From Streptomyces violaceorubidus (GTDB lineage: Bacteria; Actinomycetota; Actinomycetes; Streptomycetales; Streptomycetaceae), in assembly GCF_000717995.1 (NCBI RefSeq), contig NZ_JODM01000007.1, positions 62,001 through 126,000 of the forward strand: DNA of 64,000 nucleotides. The letters are read 5' to 3'. Numbering within the stretch: the stretch's first letter is position 1; every line of letters starts with the position of its first letter. The notes beneath the pieces were generated by a model. That model had not been told where the DNA came from, searched no databases, and saw only the letters and a program-made list of their open reading frames with translations. A program made the position numbers and the translations under genes. Below, piece after piece: positions 16,987-27,185 of this stretch.

Positions 16987-17388
16987 ATGCCGTTCTCGTT
17001 CCCCCCGGGCCGGGCCCGGATCGCCCCGGCCACCGCCTGCGCCCTGGTCCTGACCACCCTCCTCGGCTGTTCGAACGGAGGAGGCGGTGGTGGCGGCGAG
17101 ACCGCGTCCACCACCACCGGCCCGTCGGCCGGCAGCGGGACCCGGGTCACCATCAGCGACTTCAAGTTCCAGCCGGCCTCCCTGACCGTCTCCCCGGGCG
17201 CGACGATCACCGTCGTCAACGACGACACGACCACGCACACCCTGACGGCGACCAAGAGCGGGGCCTTCGACACCGGTGACATCGATCCGGGCAAGAGCGC
17301 CACCTTCTCGGCGCCGTCGAAGCCGGGCGACTTCCCGTACGACTGCACGATCCACCCCTTCATGAAGGGCACGCTCACCGTCGAGTGA
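16987..17388 (+). CDS. Cupredoxin lipoprotein (plastocyanin/azurin-like)
   Basis: 133 residues. The lipobox LLGC gives lipidated Cys28, followed by a Gly/Thr/Ser spacer. The cupredoxin domain starts at VTISDFKFQPASLTVSPG. The four type-1 copper ligands are visible: His84 (THTLT), Cys120 (YDCTIH), His123 and Met126 (HPFMKG). It should carry one electron at the outer face of the membrane. It sits 38 bases after the COG4315 lipoprotein gene and before a membrane protein gene; with the lysyl oxidase nearby this makes a small copper-linked neighbourhood. Confidence 0.88.
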   Translation: MPFSFPPGRARIAPATACALVLTTLLGCSNGGGGGGGETASTTTGPSAGSGTRVTISDFKFQPASLTVSPGATITVVNDDTTTHTLTATKSGAFDTGDIDPGKSATFSAPSKPGDFPYDCTIHPFMKGTLTVE

Positions 17389-17433
17389 GACCCTGGCCGG
17401 CGCTGCCGTCCGCGCCGCGAATGGAGACCCGCC

Positions 17434-17889
17434 ATGTCCTCCCAGCCCACCGGCCCGCCCGCGCGCCGAGCCGACGCCGGCCGCCTCGCAAGGGGCGCGG
17501 CACGGCTGCTCGCCGCAGCCGGCCTCGCCGTGGACGCGTATGTCCACGCGCACCTGGCCGACCAGTACGACGGCGTCTCGGCCGGCGTCAGCCAGGGGAC
17601 CCTCTTCCGCGTCGAGGCGGCACTCGCGGCGCTGGCCGCCGTGCTCGTCCTGCTCTGGCGCCGCCTTCCCGGCGACCTCTTCGCCACCGCGGTGGCGGCG
17701 GGCGGACTCGCGCTCCTGCTCGTGTACCGCTATGTGGACGTCGGCGAACTGGGGCCGGTCCCGAACATGTACGAGCCGATCTGGTACGGAGAGAAGGAGG
17801 CCACCGTCGTGGCGCAGGCGGTCGCCGTACTCGCCCTGGTGTACCTGCTGCTCGTCCGTCCCCGGGGCCGGCCCCGGGGACGGCACTGA
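17434..17889 (+). CDS. Integral membrane protein, unknown function
   Basis: 151 residues with about four hydrophobic helices (around 22-40, 58-75, 82-97 and 124-142). One external loop has VDVGELGPVPNMYEPIWYGEK. GGAGA lies 6 bases upstream of the ATG. I recognise no family. Its close spacing after the two lipoprotein genes suggests they act together, perhaps in electron or metal handling. Confidence 0.7.
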   Translation: MSSQPTGPPARRADAGRLARGAARLLAAAGLAVDAYVHAHLADQYDGVSAGVSQGTLFRVEAALAALAAVLVLLWRRLPGDLFATAVAAGGLALLLVYRYVDVGELGPVPNMYEPIWYGEKEATVVAQAVAVLALVYLLLVRPRGRPRGRH

Positions 17890-17954
17890 ACGCCGCGGCG
17901 GACGCCGGCCGCCGGACCGGCCGTGCCCCGGCGGTGACCGCGTGCGGGGCAGTG

Positions 17955-19092
17955 CTACTTCCGGAACGGACCGGTCACCTCGTAGGTGATGCCGCCGGAG
18001 GAGCTCCCGCTGGTGCCGGGTGCCGTCGGGTGAGAAGGCCGGTCCGGTGATCTCCGAGCCGCTCTGAGCGCCGATCCGCAGGAACGGGGCGACGACGTCG
18101 TCCGGGGTGATGACGCAGATCTCCATGTTGCCGCCGTCCTCGGCGACGAACAGGTCGCCGGAGGAGGAACCGGTGACGTTGTCGACACCGGTCAGCGGGG
18201 CGGTGCCGGGGCTGACGAGGCTGTCGTCGTAGGCCAGCTCGTAGGTACTGTCCGCGAGGTTGAGCTGCCAGACGCGGTTGTCGCCCTTGGTGGTGAACCA
18301 GACGGTGTCGTTGGCGTAGTGACAGCCCTCACCGCCGTTGAACCGCTTGGCACCGGAGACCTGACGGCGTGTCGTGGTCGGGGCTCCGTCGGGGTCGGGC
18401 ACCGTCGCCCAGGTGAAGGAGCCGGAGGCGGCCGTGCCGGCCACGAGGACCTGAAGGGTGCCGGCGGACACGTTGCCCCAGGTGGAGGGGACGAAGCGGT
18501 AGAAGCAGCCGTCCGTCTCGTCCTCGGTCAGGTAGATCGCCTTGCGGACCGGGTCGCAAGCGGCTGCCTCGTGCTTGAACCTGCCCATCGCGTCACGGCG
18601 GACCGCGGCCTTCACACCGTACGGATCGGTCTCGTAGACGTACCCCAGGCTGATCTCCTCGCAGGACAGCCAGGTGTTCCACGGGGTGGCGCCGCCCGCG
18701 CAGTTCTGACGGGTGTTGGACAGGACGCGGTAGGCGTCGGTGACCGTGCCCGAGGAGTCGAACCTGACGGCGCTCGCGCCGCCGCCGGGGTTGATCTCCG
18801 AGTTGGAGACGTAGATCCAGCCCGCGCCGTCGGCGAAACAGGCACCGCCGTCGGGAGCGCTGTGCCAGGTGTACGAGGTACTGCCGACCTTCTGGCCGGA
18901 GCGCGCGATCACCCGGCTGCGGAAACCGCTCGGCAACTGGATGCCGTTGGTGTCGGCCGCGCCGAGCGCACCGTAGGGGCCCGGACCGTTCTGGGCGGGG
19001 GCCGCATAGGCGGCGCCGCGCATGAGGGAGCCGCCGAACGCTGCGGCGGAAGTGCCGATGACGGCACCACGCAGGAAGCTGCGACGTTCCAT
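17955..19092 (-). pseudogene. PhoX/DUF839-like Tat-secreted protein with broken C-terminus
   Basis: The first ~355 residues are normal: a Tat signal (ERRSFLRGAVIG), then TWHSAPDGGACFADGAGWIYVSNSEINPGG, WLSCEE, YLTEDETDGCFYRF and FVAEDGGNMEICV. These are typical of the DUF839/PhoX beta-propeller phosphatases. At FSPDGTR (about 18025 on the plus strand) the frame slips. The expected end, GTSGSSSGGITYEVTGPFRK plus stop at 17955, is present in another frame, while the original frame runs on without a stop across three opposite-strand genes to 16852. A few residues appear lost between two GGCACC copies. GGAG lies 5 bases before the start. The protein may be inactive, unless this is an assembly error. 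Confidence 0.75.
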
Positions 19093-19308
19093 GTCATCTC
19101 CGTTCGGGACAGACGAAACGATGGCGTTGAACGCTGCCGGCCGGCCACGCAGGACAGTACGGTCACGCCATCGATTCGATAAGGATCACGCGAGCGAACT
19201 CCACGCGACCAACCCGTGACGACCCGGCGAGCGGAGAACGAGGGCGCCGACGACGGTCGTGACGGGTCCGGGCCCGCCCCCTCCGATGCCCGGCGCACCG
19301 CGCGCGGT

Positions 19309-21009
19309 TCACGGTCGGCTTGCGGTGCGCAGGGCGAGAAGGGCGATGTCGTCCTCGTTGGCCGCGGGGCGGGCGCGGGCGAGCAGCTCGTCCGCGAAGG
19401 TGTCCAGGGAGTGGTGCGAGAGGGCGGCGGCCTCGCGGCTCAGCCGGGCGAGTCCGTCGTCGAGCGACGCTCCGGGCTCCTCGATGAGGCCGTCGGTGTA
19501 CAGCAGCAGGGTGGCACCGGGGGGCAGAAGCAGTGACACGTCCGGACGGGGCGCCGACATTCCGGTCCCCAGGAGAATGCCGTGCCCGTCGGTGAGGTAC
19601 TGGGTCTCGCCCTCGTGGGTGACGAGCAGTGGTGGTGGGTGGCCCGCGTTGGTCCAGGTCAGCTCCCATCCGAGGGACTCGACCTTCGAGAGCCGGGCCA
19701 GGACGAGGGTGGCCATGTCGGATCCGGACAGCTGCATGGCGGACTGGTCCAGCCATTCGACGATCTTGCTGGGCGGCTTCTGCTCGGAGAAGGCGTAGGC
19801 GCGCAGCATGTTCCGCAGCTGGGCCATGTCGGCCGCCGCGTCCAGGTCGTGTCCGACGACGTCCCCGATGACCAGCACGGTCGCGCCGTCGGGCAGGACG
19901 AACGCGTCGTACCAGTCGCCGCCGACCTGGGAGGCGTCCGGTGCCGGCACGTAGCGGGCGGTCATCCGCAGATCCGGGACGCGTGGCAGCTGCGGCAGGA
20001 GGTGACGTTGCATCGTCTCCGACACCTTCCGCTGCCGCTCGTAGAGACGGGCGTTGTCCAGGGCCAGCCCCGCCCGCCGCGTGATCTCCTCCAGCAGCGG
20101 CAGGTCGGCGGTGGTGAAAGGGCGCGAGCACGTGGAGCGGCCCAGAGTCAGGGCGCCCAGCACGTCCCGGAGGCCGGGGATGGGGCCGATGGCGGCGGAC
20201 TGGATCCCTGTGGCGGAAAAGAGCCGACGCTGTTCCACGGCGATTGCCGAGTCCGGCTCTCCCCGGTACGTCTCGGGGCCCGCCAACGTGGACGCGGCGC
20301 CCCTCAGGGCACGGGAGAGAGGGAACTGCGACTCCTGGGGTACCGCCGGCATGGGCCCGACGAGATCCTCCCGGTTCTTCAGTGCTCCGTCCTCCGCATG
20401 GACCACGACACGACGCCGGACCTCGCCCGCCTCGTGGATCAGGTCGACGACGGCCCAGTCCGCCAGCCGCGGCACCAGCAGGCGAACCAGCCGGTTCAGC
20501 ACCTCCTCGACGTCCATCGTCGAGGTCAGCTGGGTGGTCAGCTCCGCGAACAGCGCCAAGCGCTCCAGCTGGGACAGCGGTTCCTGGAGCGAACCGGGCT
20601 CCGTGTCGTCCAGGGGGTGAAAGAGCGCCAGGGTGCCCCGCCGAATGCCGTCGTCGTATCCGGTGACCAGCCAGGCCACCGGCGCGACCGAGCCGTCGCC
20701 CCGCTCGAACCAGAGCTCGCCGCCCTGCGCCGTGCGGCTCGCCAGGGCGGCCTGCCGCAGCGGGCACTCGCTTCTCGGTTCGGGCTGGCCGAGGGCGTTG
20801 CGGTGCAGGGTTTCATGCGCGTCCCGCCCGAGCAGTTCGGCGGCGGACCGGTCGAGGAGCCGCTCGGCGCTCGCGTTGACGGCCGTGATGACGCCGTGCT
20901 CGTCCGCCAGGTACGCGGCGGCGGTCAGTGAGTCCAGCCAGGCGGACTCGGCTCCCGGTCCGTCCGCGGGAGTGTGTCCACCAGGTGCCGAGGGACCTTG
21001 TCCTCGCAT
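19309..21009 (-). CDS. PAS-GAF-PP2C (SpoIIE-type) serine phosphatase
   Basis: 566 residues. An N-terminal PAS domain (AYLADEHGVITAVNASAERLLDRS) is followed by a GAF domain (about 150-310) and a SpoIIE/PP2C domain. The catalytic motifs are complete: VGGDWYDAFVLPDG, VIGDVVGHDLDAA, LYTDGLIE and NEDDIALL. It should dephosphorylate an anti-anti-sigma (STAS) protein in response to a small-molecule or redox signal. ATG 21009 is preceded by GGAGGG 7 bases upstream; the frame opens further to 21042 but without a ribosome site. Unlike the gene at 7520, all metal residues are kept. Confidence 0.9.
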   Translation of the reverse strand: MRGQGPSAPGGHTPADGPGAESAWLDSLTAAAYLADEHGVITAVNASAERLLDRSAAELLGRDAHETLHRNALGQPEPRSECPLRQAALASRTAQGGELWFERGDGSVAPVAWLVTGYDDGIRRGTLALFHPLDDTEPGSLQEPLSQLERLALFAELTTQLTSTMDVEEVLNRLVRLLVPRLADWAVVDLIHEAGEVRRRVVVHAEDGALKNREDLVGPMPAVPQESQFPLSRALRGAASTLAGPETYRGEPDSAIAVEQRRLFSATGIQSAAIGPIPGLRDVLGALTLGRSTCSRPFTTADLPLLEEITRRAGLALDNARLYERQRKVSETMQRHLLPQLPRVPDLRMTARYVPAPDASQVGGDWYDAFVLPDGATVLVIGDVVGHDLDAAADMAQLRNMLRAYAFSEQKPPSKIVEWLDQSAMQLSGSDMATLVLARLSKVESLGWELTWTNAGHPPPLLVTHEGETQYLTDGHGILLGTGMSAPRPDVSLLLPPGATLLLYTDGLIEEPGASLDDGLARLSREAAALSHHSLDTFADELLARARPAANEDDIALLALRTASRP

Positions 21010-21135
21010 GTCTCTGCCCTCCTCATGGCCAGCATGGAACACGGGGCGATGCCGGGCGTGGTGACACGGCCGGTCGGGTCGGCGGGATCGGCGACGAGGG
21101 CGCCGACGGGACGTCGTGGGAAAGGGCCGAGGGGG

Positions 21136-21614
21136 TCATACCTGGTCCGGCACGGTCGGCGCGGCGGGGTTCGGGATGTTCGGGGCCGGGGCGTACTGGG
21201 CCGCCTGCGCGTCGAACATGGCGGCGTACCGGCCGCGGGCGGCGACGAGTTCGTCGTGGGTGCCGTGCTCGGCGAGGTGTCCGTTGTCCAGGACGTAGAT
21301 GTGGTCGGCGCGGCGGACGCCGGACATGCGGTGGGTGACCAGGACGACGGCCCGGTTCGGGGCGGCGAGGCGGCGGATGCGGTCGAAGGCCTCGATTTCG
21401 GCTTCGGGGTCGAGGGCGGAGGTCGGTTCGTCCACGATGAGGATGCCGTCCGCCCGGGAGGTCGAGCTGCGCCAGTGCGTGCGGGCCAGGCCCACCTTCT
21501 GCCATTCGCCGCCGGACAGCTCGATGGCGCCGCGGAACACGCGGGCCAGCAGGCTGCGCAGGCCGTCGGGGAGTTTGGCGACGACGGGGCCGGCGACGGC
21601 GTAGTTGACGGTCA
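21136..21614 (-). pseudogene. ABC exporter ATP-binding domain, 3' fragment
   Basis: Only the C-terminal half of a nucleotide-binding domain survives: LSGGEWQKVGLAR signature, ILIVDEPTSALDPEAE Walker B, VVLVTHRMSGVR switch and a normal end. Walker A and the membrane domain are missing. Coding similarity stops around VAGPVVAKLPDGL near 21600, exactly where the TniQ-like gene begins on the other strand. This looks like an insertion or deletion junction. An upstream TTG/ATG allows translation, but the product could not bind ATP. Confidence 0.8.
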
Positions 21615-23819
21615 TCGACACCCGCCTGCGGATCATCGACCGGCTGCGCTTCGCCACGACCTCACGCACCCCGCGACCGCCCGCCGCCCACCCCGAGCTG
21701 ATCGAGCGCCGCGCCGCGGCGATCCCGGCGACGCTGTGGCCGTCGTGGAGCATGAGGCTCATGCCGCACCAGATCGGCGGGCTCAGGGGCGTGAAGGTCG
21801 TCGAGTTCCGGGCCGGACTCAGCGCACTCCTTTTGGTCGTCCGCTCTACCAGCCGTGTCTATCGCGACGCACTCGAACTTCTCGGCGACCCTGTGCCCTC
21901 GACCTTCGTCAAGAGCATGGTCACCCGCCTCGACCGCCAGTATCTAACGCCCCTGCTGGCCGCGCTGACACAACTGGCCGACGCCCTCGACGATCACGGG
22001 TCGCCCATCGACTATCAGCGGCGCCGGAGCCTGGCCGACACAGGGCTGGCCATCGATCGTCGGGCCTATCGGCAACTCGTCGCCCGAAACGGCTGGCGCA
22101 CTCCCACCGACCGAAGCCTCGACGCTCTGGACCGCTATCTCACGGCCATGTGGACCGGCACTCTCACCGACTCCGACCCCCGCCTGAACGACCTGCGCTT
22201 TCGGGCGGATCCCGCGGTGCGTGCCTTCCTGCTCGACCAGGCTGCCGGACACATGAAGCGACGGGGCATCGACGAACCCGTCACCTGGGAACCATCGCCA
22301 GAGTGGGTGAGCGGCATCCCCTGGCCCGGCACCGAACCAGCCGATATCAGCGCGGAGGAGTTCCGGCGCACCGCAGCACGCCACCACAAAATCACCGATG
22401 TGGCCGACTCGCTTGGCATCGGAATCGAGCACGCCCGCCTGTACGTCGAACTCGCCAGCACCATCTCCACAGTTCAACGGAAGCCTCTCGTCTCCCCTCG
22501 CGGTCCGCAGACCGTGGTCCCAGACGCGGCCACCCTGCATGACCTGTACGTCACCCAGGGCCTTTCTCTCCGGAAGATGGGCAAGACCACCGGCTCCAGC
22601 GTGGAGGTGCTCAAGGCGGTACTCCAAGAAGCCGGCGTAGTCATACGCCAACCCCGGGAGCGGGCCAGCTGGGGATACCGCCTCGATCGTGACTGGCTCT
22701 ATGAGCAGTACGCCGTGAAGTGTCGAGGCTTTGCCGAGATAGCCGAAGAAGTCGAAATGAACGTGCGCACTGTTCGCCGCATCGCCCGCACGCTCGGCTT
22801 CTCGATCAGACGACACGCTGGAGTGCCCCGGGATTTCATCGAGACCACTCGCGGACTGGACCTGCCCCCCGCCGTGTATCAGGCTTTCTGCGGACGCAAC
22901 GCGGTGCAGCGGGTCAGAAACGTCAGTCTGCTGATCGTCACCCCACGGTGCCGCAGGCTGCAGCAGCCTGCGGCATCCACGTGGCAGACCTTCAACGGCA
23001 GACGGTAGTCATCGAGAATTCCACCGGGTTCCGCCTCCTGAACACCTCGGAACCGCCGCGGCTTACCGCCGAGGGCAGACAACTCCTGCACGATGCCAAG
23101 CCGGTGCTCGAGTGCTACGCCCGCCTGCACGCCGATAGTCCCGACGCCGTATCTGGCGTGCATGCGAGAAGTCCCCGTACCGCTGCCCCGCCCCAGAGAT
23201 CCTTCGAGATCTCTACGTCAATCAGGGGCTCTCCCTCCAAAAGCTCAGGGACACCACCGGTGCTAGCATCACCGTTCTCAAGCTAGCCCTGAGCAGCGCT
23301 GGAATCGAGATCCGAAAACAGGGGCACCGCCCCGGATATGCCTACCAGATCGACCGCGACTGGCTGTATGAGCAGTACGTCGTGCAGCACCGAACCTTTT
23401 CCGACATCGCCGATGAGATCGGAGCGGTCTCGACAACCCTCCTCAACGTCGCCAGAAGACACAACATTCCGATCCGGAGCGCGGTCGGAGTACCCCGGGA
23501 CTTCGCCGCCACGACACAGGGACTCGTCATCCCTCCCGTCGTCTATCGGGCGTTCTCTGGATGGAAGTCAGTGGGACGGCTGAAGAAGATCAGCCTGCTA
23601 CTTGAGCACCATGCGCTGGAAACTGCCGCCGATGCGGCCAACGTGCGGCCGTCAGAGTTGAAGCGGATCGCCGCAATCGTCGAGAAGGACACCGGCACCC
23701 CCGTACTGGAGACGGTGAAGCCCCCGAGTCTCACAGCGGCAGCCCGAACACTTCTGGAGCAGGTCATGCCAGTCCTTCACCGTTATGACGCCATGGCAGG
23801 CAGTGCTTCCGCACCATGA
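21614..23819 (+). pseudogene. TniQ-like transposition protein, decayed, with internal duplication
   Basis: Three frames together give one protein. Frame 1 (from ~21614 to ~22940) has a region typical of Streptomyces TniQ-family proteins (ELIERRAAAIPATLWPSWS), then HTH units with DRDWLYEQYAVKCRGFAEIA. A frameshift in a C-run near 22940 moves to a second frame (ACGIHVADLQ to about 23150), and a second break leads to a third frame at 23202-23819. The last part repeats the earlier unit: LHDLYVTQGLSL at 22535 and LRDLYVNQGLSL at 23202, a period of ~667 bases. No DDE transposase or AAA partner is in the window. The gene also lacks its N-terminal part at the junction with the ABC fragment. Confidence 0.6.
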
Positions 23820-24115
23820 GTGTCCCCGAAGGATCACCCGCCTCCAAAGTCAGAGGGCGGTTGTGCCGTGGATGAAATGGTTGACGGCACCGACTCGCTC
23901 GGTGCGATCCGCATCCTGAAGCGGGTTCATGGTGCAGCAGGTTGGGCTTCCAAGGGCCGCCGGGATCGCGGACTATGGCGACTGGGTGCGGACTCAGGAC
24001 GTTGCGCGGGTTCGTTCCAGACAGTGTAGAAGTGTTGACTGTCATCGGCGCCGACGGTCTTGTCGATGGCGAGGAGGATCGCGAACCGGAAGATTCACTT
24101 GGCATTACGGCAGAG
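23820..24115. other. Intergenic region, no gene seen
   Basis: About 300 bases between the TniQ-like remnant and the end of the three-gene cassette. GC is lower than the surrounding chromosome. Short open frames exist on both strands but none has family features or a ribosome site. Confidence 0.5.
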
Positions 24116-24877
24116 TCACGTAATCGTGGGGCCCGTATCCGAAAACTTGCTGGCCGTGTGTTCAGGCTCAGTGAAGCGATGCACCGCGCGCAGGTGTTCC
24201 GCCGGCGCGTTGGCTCCGAACTCCATGAGCGCCAGGCAGAAGCGGTCGACGATGAACTGCTTGGCATCTGGCTTCAGCTCGCCGAATGCAGATTCCAGAA
24301 GCCGTGCAGTCTGCACCCACTGCGCCCCGGGTGAGAACGTGGCGATGTAACCAGCGATCTGGCTTAAGAGGTCTGTCCCCATGGACGCGATTGAGGTGGG
24401 ATCTTCCAGTAGGAGCTGTGCCAATGCAAGGGTCGGGTCCTCGCGCAAAAGATCGCGGAAGTCGGCGTACTGGTTGATCCGGTGTTGCTGTTCCTCTCTT
24501 CGTAGGCGTGCTGATGCCGCCATGCGCTCACGGGACTGGGCATCAAGGGCGTCCTCGGGCCGGGCGTGGACATGGGCAGTGGCCCACTGCATGCGCACGC
24601 CGGTATCACAGAGGTCGTCAGGCAGTCCCAGGCGGGCATTCGCCCGATACTCTAATTCGGCGGCGGCTAGGATTGAGGTGGTCTTCGCCAACTGGGTCAC
24701 CACGTCTATGACATGGGAGGCGGCGACTGCCCCCGGATTGTGCTGGCGGGTGCGCCATCCGCTTGTCCATACGCCCTCGGTTCGGACGTCGAAGCGGTAT
24801 CCGCCCTCAGAGCTAGCGACCGTAAACGAAAGGTCGAGGGGCCCGTGGCGGGCGAGAAAAGAAGGGAGCCTAAGCAA
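24116..24877 (-). CDS. Hypothetical protein, third gene of island cassette
   Basis: 253 residues, no recognised family. The first ~90 residues are beta-rich (LDLSFTVASSEGGYRFDVRTEGVW) and then helical. A charged coiled-coil-like stretch lies around 125-150 (RERMAASARLRREEQQHRINQY). The C-terminal third is helical. There is no signal peptide or membrane segment. The TTG start overlaps the last bases of the preceding P-loop-like gene, so the two are translationally coupled, as in a fixed complex or toxin/effector pair. The function is unknown. Confidence 0.65.
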   Translation of the reverse strand: MLRLPSFLARHGPLDLSFTVASSEGGYRFDVRTEGVWTSGWRTRQHNPGAVAASHVIDVVTQLAKTTSILAAAELEYRANARLGLPDDLCDTGVRMQWATAHVHARPEDALDAQSRERMAASARLRREEQQHRINQYADFRDLLREDPTLALAQLLLEDPTSIASMGTDLLSQIAGYIATFSPGAQWVQTARLLESAFGELKPDAKQFIVDRFCLALMEFGANAPAEHLRAVHRFTEPEHTASKFSDTGPTIT

Positions 24878-27185
24878 CTTGCACGTCGCCTCGGGGCTGG
24901 GGGCGAAGAGGGTCTGCCAGCTCAGCGCGGCGTACCAGGTCCGCTCGGAGCAGGTCGCGGGCCTCTTCGTTGAGGGCCGTGCTCTGGAACAGCCAGTGCT
25001 CGGCCAGTCGTACCAGGTTCAAGAAACGCTGACCCCTCAGATCGTGAGTGGGGTGGTCGTGAACGGCTCGGACCAGCGTAGTCATGACTCGCTCGGCCGC
25101 CTGGGCATGGGCTGTGGCGGCGTCCATCCAGGCGATGCATGCCCGTCTGGTCAGAGCCGAGGGGCTCGGAGCCTCCAGCGCCGTACGCCATCCGTCGACA
25201 ACCCAGTCAGGAGTCGTCGCGTCGGGACCGCCGAGCAACGCTGGCTGACCGTTCTCGTCTAGCTGCAGAGTCAAGTTCATGAAGGCGTTGCCGGCCGTGC
25301 TGCGCAAAGACTGTTCGGCGCTGGTGAACCAGGTGGTAAGCAGTGAGTGCAGCTTGGGATGAAGCTCGCCGTTGTCCCACAGGTTGTTGATGGCCTCGCC
25401 GACAGCCTCCGCGACGACGGCGTCACGAGAGAGCGCCAGCTCCCCCAGCCGCCTCAGTGAGCGCTGTGGGTAGGCTGGAGCGAGACTTTGGAAGACGTGT
25501 GCAAGGGTCTTCTCGAGGCTGGTAGTGCTCTTCCCATCGGTGGTCCACGTGCGCGTGGCGTTGCGTGTCAACTCGCCCACCACGGGATCGAGGCTGGCGG
25601 CAACCAGGAGCGCGTGCGCGTGTGGAGCAAGGTTCTCGTCCTCGGCCCAGTCGGTGACCACGAGGCGTAACAGTCGTGTGGTCCGGGTGGCTTGGAGATG
25701 GTGGAGCACCCAGGGAGCCATCCGTTCGGCCAGCTCCGTCCCCCGAGGGTGCTTGAGGTCCAGGCACAGGCGCGCGGTCCACTTGGTGAACGCATCGATG
25801 AGTTCCGGCCGGTCGCGCCAGAAGTACTGCACGACCGCTTCTGCGAAGCCGGGGCCTGGGAAGCGTACGGAGCCGTCTGAAAGCGGTTCCGCCTCGATCT
25901 GCCGTGCGAGCTGGATCAGGCCGGGTCCCTGTTGACCTGACAACGATTCCGCTCGTTCTCCCTTTTCTCCGAGAGCGGTGGCGAGGGATGCGATCTTGGT
26001 GTGGACGCCGTCGATGGGGGCCCCGCCATATACCGCGACCAGGAGCAGGTAGTTGCGGTCGTAGCTGGTGCGGTTATCGCATGCGTGCCATTCGGCTAGG
26101 ACATTCATCCAGCCGGACAGGGCGTGGCTCGCCGTCTTCGTGATGGTGTCGACGCCCTGTTCATCCAGTTCGCTGCCGCCGGTGGCGGCCAGGTACTGGG
26201 ATTCACTGAGAGCGATCGTGCGGGCCCACTCCCTCACCTGTCCGGGAAGCAGCCGGGGGAGGTCGGGAGCGAACCGGTGATGGGAGGCCAATAGTTCGGG
26301 CTTGGTGGAGCCGGCAGACGTCAGAGCCCGCACAAATAGCTCAGACAGATCGGCCACCCTGGGGGACTTGGAAAGCTCTCCGACGTCGCGGCCGATGGTG
26401 CCCCACAAGCCGGTGCCTACGAGGACGATCAGAAAGGATCCGTCGTCCTTTAGATCGGCCGTATCGAGGAGCTCCAGGCCGAAGTCACAGTTGCTCGGCA
26501 TGTGGTCTTCCGCAGCCCGCAGGTCCAAGATCCAGCCGGTGTTCTTCTTGCCACGCAGTCCCTCCATGCTGAAGGCGTCGCCTGGATCGCGGCGTACTCG
26601 GCGCAGGGTCAGATTCTCATCAAGTGAGCGCAGCAGATGCAGAGCAGCCGTCCAGCGGCCGCTGCCGAGTTTGTCGGCGACGAGCACGAGGACCTGATTG
26701 TCGCGCAGTGCCTTGGCCGCACTGGCCTGGTCCTCGATCGGGACGTAGTCCGCGAGTTGCTCATCCACCCACTGTGGGGTCAGTTCGGCTCCGCTGTGGC
26801 GTTGGACCGCCTCGAACCACTGCCCCACCAGAGTGCCTTGGTTGAGGTCTGCCTTAACCTCGACGTGCGGGACTACCCGCTCAGTGGGTTTCTCGGTTCC
26901 CTTCGCTGTGCCCGTCGACGCGTCCCTAGTGGGGGAGTCGTCCGATGTCCTCTGGTGGGCCAAGGGTGGCGTGCTCTCGGCGGGAGGAAGGCTTGCCGAC
27001 GCCAGGTTCTCTCCCGGGCCCTCTACGGCCCGTTGAGCCGGCACTTCGATCAGGGCCGGAGCATCCACGGTCTGGGGCTGCTGCTTCTCTCGCGGAGACG
27101 CGCCCGCCGTGTCCGGACCCGCCCCATCGTGAGGCGTTCCAGTGGCGAGGCCGGGGACGTCGGCATCGCTGCCGGGGAAGGGCAT
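24870..27185 (-). CDS. Degenerate P-loop NTPase-like protein with helical-repeat C-terminus
   Basis: 771 residues. Residues 1-110 are Pro/Thr/Glu-rich and probably disordered. A Walker A-like site lies at 167-181 (LVADKLGSGRWTAAL), where the normal GKT/S is replaced by GRWT. A Walker B-like strand follows at 251-257 (FLIVLVG), with ILDLRAAED before it. The remaining ~450 residues are alpha-helical and HEAT/TPR-like, resembling large Streptomyces STAND or AAA-like proteins. ATG 27185 has AGGAG 7 bases upstream; an open frame extends to 27287 but lacks a site. The stop overlaps the next gene, and a small membrane-anchored gene lies upstream. Plausible roles are signalling or defence; this is inference. 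Confidence 0.65.
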   Translation of the reverse strand: MPFPGSDADVPGLATGTPHDGAGPDTAGASPREKQQPQTVDAPALIEVPAQRAVEGPGENLASASLPPAESTPPLAHQRTSDDSPTRDASTGTAKGTEKPTERVVPHVEVKADLNQGTLVGQWFEAVQRHSGAELTPQWVDEQLADYVPIEDQASAAKALRDNQVLVLVADKLGSGRWTAALHLLRSLDENLTLRRVRRDPGDAFSMEGLRGKKNTGWILDLRAAEDHMPSNCDFGLELLDTADLKDDGSFLIVLVGTGLWGTIGRDVGELSKSPRVADLSELFVRALTSAGSTKPELLASHHRFAPDLPRLLPGQVREWARTIALSESQYLAATGGSELDEQGVDTITKTASHALSGWMNVLAEWHACDNRTSYDRNYLLLVAVYGGAPIDGVHTKIASLATALGEKGERAESLSGQQGPGLIQLARQIEAEPLSDGSVRFPGPGFAEAVVQYFWRDRPELIDAFTKWTARLCLDLKHPRGTELAERMAPWVLHHLQATRTTRLLRLVVTDWAEDENLAPHAHALLVAASLDPVVGELTRNATRTWTTDGKSTTSLEKTLAHVFQSLAPAYPQRSLRRLGELALSRDAVVAEAVGEAINNLWDNGELHPKLHSLLTTWFTSAEQSLRSTAGNAFMNLTLQLDENGQPALLGGPDATTPDWVVDGWRTALEAPSPSALTRRACIAWMDAATAHAQAAERVMTTLVRAVHDHPTHDLRGQRFLNLVRLAEHWLFQSTALNEEARDLLRADLVRRAELADPLRPQPRGDVQVA

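Noticed and set aside
16852..17954. Extension of the PhoX-like reading frame across three opposite-strand genes
   Set aside because: It is the result of the frameshift near 18025. The residues beyond it do not resemble any domain, and three real genes with ribosome sites lie on the other strand.
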